From: Methylobacterium currus
Lineage (GTDB): Bacteria; Pseudomonadota; Alphaproteobacteria; Rhizobiales; Beijerinckiaceae
Assembly: GCF_003058325.1 (NCBI RefSeq)
Contig: NZ_CP028843.1
Coordinates: 5,449,001-5,513,000, forward strand
Direction: 5' to 3'
Length of the DNA stretch: 64,000 bases
Shown: positions 62,042 to 64,000 of the stretch, piece after piece
How the letters are laid out: every line of letters begins with the position of its first letter
Numbering within the stretch: the first letter of the stretch is position 1
Translations under genes and position numbers: made by a program
The notes under the pieces: model-generated
Databases searched by the model: none
Seen by the model: the letters and a program-made list of their open reading frames with translations, nothing else
What the model was told of the DNA's origin: nothing

Positions 62042-64000
62042 TCAGAACGCCAGCTTCATCCCCCCGATGACGCTGCGCGGCGCGCCGGCGAAGATCGAGC
62101 CGGTGGTCGTGGCGAGCACGCTCGCCCCGTTCTGCAAGCCGGTCACGGCGCTGATCGAGTTCGCCAGCGGCTGGGCCGAGGCGATATAGGTCATGTCGAG
62201 GATGTTGCGCATCTCGACATAGAGGCTGAGGCGCTTGGCATAGGATCCGATCAGGTCGGTGTCGTAGTGGATGTTGGCGTTGACGATCGTGTAGCCCGGC
62301 GCCCGCAGCAGGTTGGCGTTGTCGAGGAAGAACCCGTCCTGGTAGACCGCCTCGACGAAGGCGCCGAGACCTTTCAGTGGTCCCGATGGCTGGTCGTAGC
62401 CGATGCGGGCGAGGAGCTGGTGGGCCGGTACACCCGGGATCAGGCGGCCCGCCCGGTCGAACCGCGCGGTCAGGCTGCCGGCGCTCAATTGCTCGACGTA
62501 GCGGGTGTAGACTTGGTCGTTGAGGCCGTAGGCCGCGACAGCGCGCCAGCCGGGCGAGAAGGCCCACTCGGCGCCCGCCTCGATGCCGCGATGCTCCGAG
62601 GCCGGGGCGTTGAAGGTGTAGCTGAGCAGGCCCGCCCCCGGCGACTGGGTGACGAACTCGTTGCGGAAGAATTCGTAGAAGCCGGTCAGGCTCAGGCGCA
62701 GATCGGGCAGGGGCGACCAGTCGACGCCAAGATCGAAGCCGAGATTGGTCTGGGTGCGCAAATCGGTGTTGTTGCCCGGCACGCCGGCCGGGGTGACGAA
62801 CAGCGCGCTCGCCGCCGGGGTGGCGTAGCCGGCGGCGAGGCGGCCCCGGAAGGCCCAGGCCGTATCGGGCCGGTAGACCAGCGCCAGTTCGGGCGCCACG
62901 TTGAGGAAGCTGCGGTCGATCTCGGCCAGGGCGCGGGTCGTGCCGGCGGCCGAATAGGCGTAGGTGAGGGTGCGCCCTGTCAGCCAGGTGTTCTCGGCCG
63001 AGACGCCGAGCACCCCGGTCCATTGCTCGGAGAGCGCGACCTCGGCCCGGGCCCGGCCGCCGAGATTCGACTGCGAAGCCTCCTGGTTGCTCGTGAGCGC
63101 GCCGAGCCGCGGGCCGCCATAGGGCGCCCGGTTGTAGAGGGCGATGTGGTTGTCGATCGCGCTGTAGGAGAAAGCCGCGTAGCCGACGACCGGCAGGCCG
63201 AACATCTCGCCGCGATGGGTGATGTCGGACAGGACATTGTAGGACGGATAGCTGCCGCGCGACGACGAGGTGTAGAACGGCTGGTCGAAGTTGCGCTCGT
63301 CGAAGCCGACTTGCGTGCGCCACGTCGTGTCGGCGTCGATGTCGTGCTCCCAGCGGCCGGCGATGATCGTGCGCCGGTCGGTGCGGCCGAAGGCGCCCTC
63401 GTCCGCCGTCACCGGCACGGTGGCGCCGAAGGCGCCGTTGCGGAACAGGTTGAAGGTGGTGCAGCCCGCCGCCGCGGTCGCGGCACTCGCGCAGCCGCGC
63501 TGGTACGGGTTGATCCGGTACTGCGCGAGCGACGAGCGGGCGGCGAGGTCGGCGTCGAGGGTGTTGTTGATGACCTTCAGGGTGAAGCGGTTGTCCGGAC
63601 TGGGGGTGTAGCTCGCCAGCAGGTTGACCGTCTGGGTGTCGGCGCTGGCATGGTCCTGGAAGCCGTTGAGCCGGAAATCGCTGGCGAACAGGCTGACCTC
63701 TGAGGGACCGCTCGCGCCGCCGACCGTGACATAGTGGTTGAGGGTGCCGAAGCTGCCGGCGTCGATGCCGATCTCGTAGCCGTCGATCTCCCGGCCGGTG
63801 CGGGTGCGGAAGGCGAGCGCACCGCCGGTGGCGTAGTTGCCGAAGAGGGGTGATTGCGGCCCGCGGAAGACGTCGATGCGCGAATAGGCCCGCGGGTCGG
63901 CGATGTCGAAGCGCGAGGCGCCGTCGGGCTGGGTGACGACGAAGCCGTCCTCCAGCACCACCATGTTCTTGATCACGCCGGTCGAGCGGGCGTTGTTGCC
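62042..64000 (-). CDS. TonB-dependent outer-membrane receptor, C-terminal part
   Basis: 652 codons are present; the frame is open at base 64000, so the signal peptide, TonB box and start of the plug lie outside. The visible plug end reads RIDVFRGPQSPLFGNYATGG and ALAFRTRTG, as in FecA/CirA-type receptors. The barrel follows, with many alternating strands, and ends SVIGGMKLAF with the C-terminal Phe needed for barrel insertion. The family imports siderophores, cobalamin or other scarce solutes with TonB energy. The ligand cannot be told. The gene ends 32 bases from the IS3 remnant. Confidence 0.93.
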   Translation of the reverse strand, partial: GNNARSTGVIKNMVVLEDGFVVTQPDGASRFDIADPRAYSRIDVFRGPQSPLFGNYATGGALAFRTRTGREIDGYEIGIDAGSFGTLNHYVTVGGASGPSEVSLFASDFRLNGFQDHASADTQTVNLLASYTPSPDNRFTLKVINNTLDADLAARSSLAQYRINPYQRGCASAATAAAGCTTFNLFRNGAFGATVPVTADEGAFGRTDRRTIIAGRWEHDIDADTTWRTQVGFDERNFDQPFYTSSSRGSYPSYNVLSDITHRGEMFGLPVVGYAAFSYSAIDNHIALYNRAPYGGPRLGALTSNQEASQSNLGGRARAEVALSEQWTGVLGVSAENTWLTGRTLTYAYSAAGTTRALAEIDRSFLNVAPELALVYRPDTAWAFRGRLAAGYATPAASALFVTPAGVPGNNTDLRTQTNLGFDLGVDWSPLPDLRLSLTGFYEFFRNEFVTQSPGAGLLSYTFNAPASEHRGIEAGAEWAFSPGWRAVAAYGLNDQVYTRYVEQLSAGSLTARFDRAGRLIPGVPAHQLLARIGYDQPSGPLKGLGAFVEAVYQDGFFLDNANLLRAPGYTIVNANIHYDTDLIGSYAKRLSLYVEMRNILDMTYIASAQPLANSISAVTGLQNGASVLATTTGSIFAGAPRSVIGGMKLAF

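Overview
The window is very GC-rich, uses GTG starts often and couples many neighbouring genes by ATGA overlaps. Gene content (iaaA-gsi-type importer, ExoF/Wzc-type exopolysaccharide genes, many IS relics) and protein style fit a Rhizobiales alphaproteobacterium. Methylobacterium is my best guess, from protein style only. Most long open frames on the opposite strand of real genes are GC-driven shadows and are left out.

Layout. 1-318: start of a sorbosone-dehydrogenase-like gene. 543-9736: a tightly coupled minus-strand operon, read rpiR, iaaA, gsiA (two ATPase domains), gsiB, gsiC, gsiD, a P1-family aminopeptidase and a DppA-type M55 aminopeptidase. It looks like a glutathione/peptide importer with its own hydrolases, with a palindrome at 9702-9736 as likely operator. 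10210-17338: an orphan branched-chain-type binding protein, two MFS transporters, a two-gene carboxymuconolactone-decarboxylase/beta-hydroxyacid-dehydrogenase operon, a small monooxygenase-fold protein, an AT-rich gap and tRNA-Thr(CGT). 17957-18793: an alpha/beta hydrolase. 18897-20489: remnants (IS3 tail, broken GGDEF-EAL gene, DUF418 tail). 20548-28316: a thioester-containing alpha-2-macroglobulin, a peptidoglycan-binding protein with a degenerate protease-like domain, and two small proteins. 28534-29673: more remnants (IS4, a multiply broken cheW, an IS1182-like scrap). 29674-34095: aroQ, a polar amino-acid ABC importer and a divergent GntR regulator with two palindromes.

34453-60722 is an exopolysaccharide locus: glycosyltransferases, methyltransferases, two serine-acetyltransferase-type enzymes, a Wzx flippase, a Wzy/ligase, a Wzc-like chain-length protein, a CpsD-like ATPase, a glycosidase and an SLBB protein. 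It is split by an island (40.7-50.5 kb) holding an IS630 that interrupts a small gene, an ISL3 relic, an AT-rich beta-helix protein, the two-gene bacterial RNA-repair operon hen1-pnkp, and an IS5. The RNA-repair operon lies between two copies of one hairpin repeat and between IS630-like terminal sequences. 60810-62010 is a pile of ISL3, ISAs1 and IS3 fragments, and 62042-64000 is a TonB-dependent receptor that runs off the window.

A feature not explained by any gene is a recurrent set of perfect short tandem duplications (12-20 bp, 2-4 copies) at eight places. Two of them break reading frames and one expands a transposase in frame.
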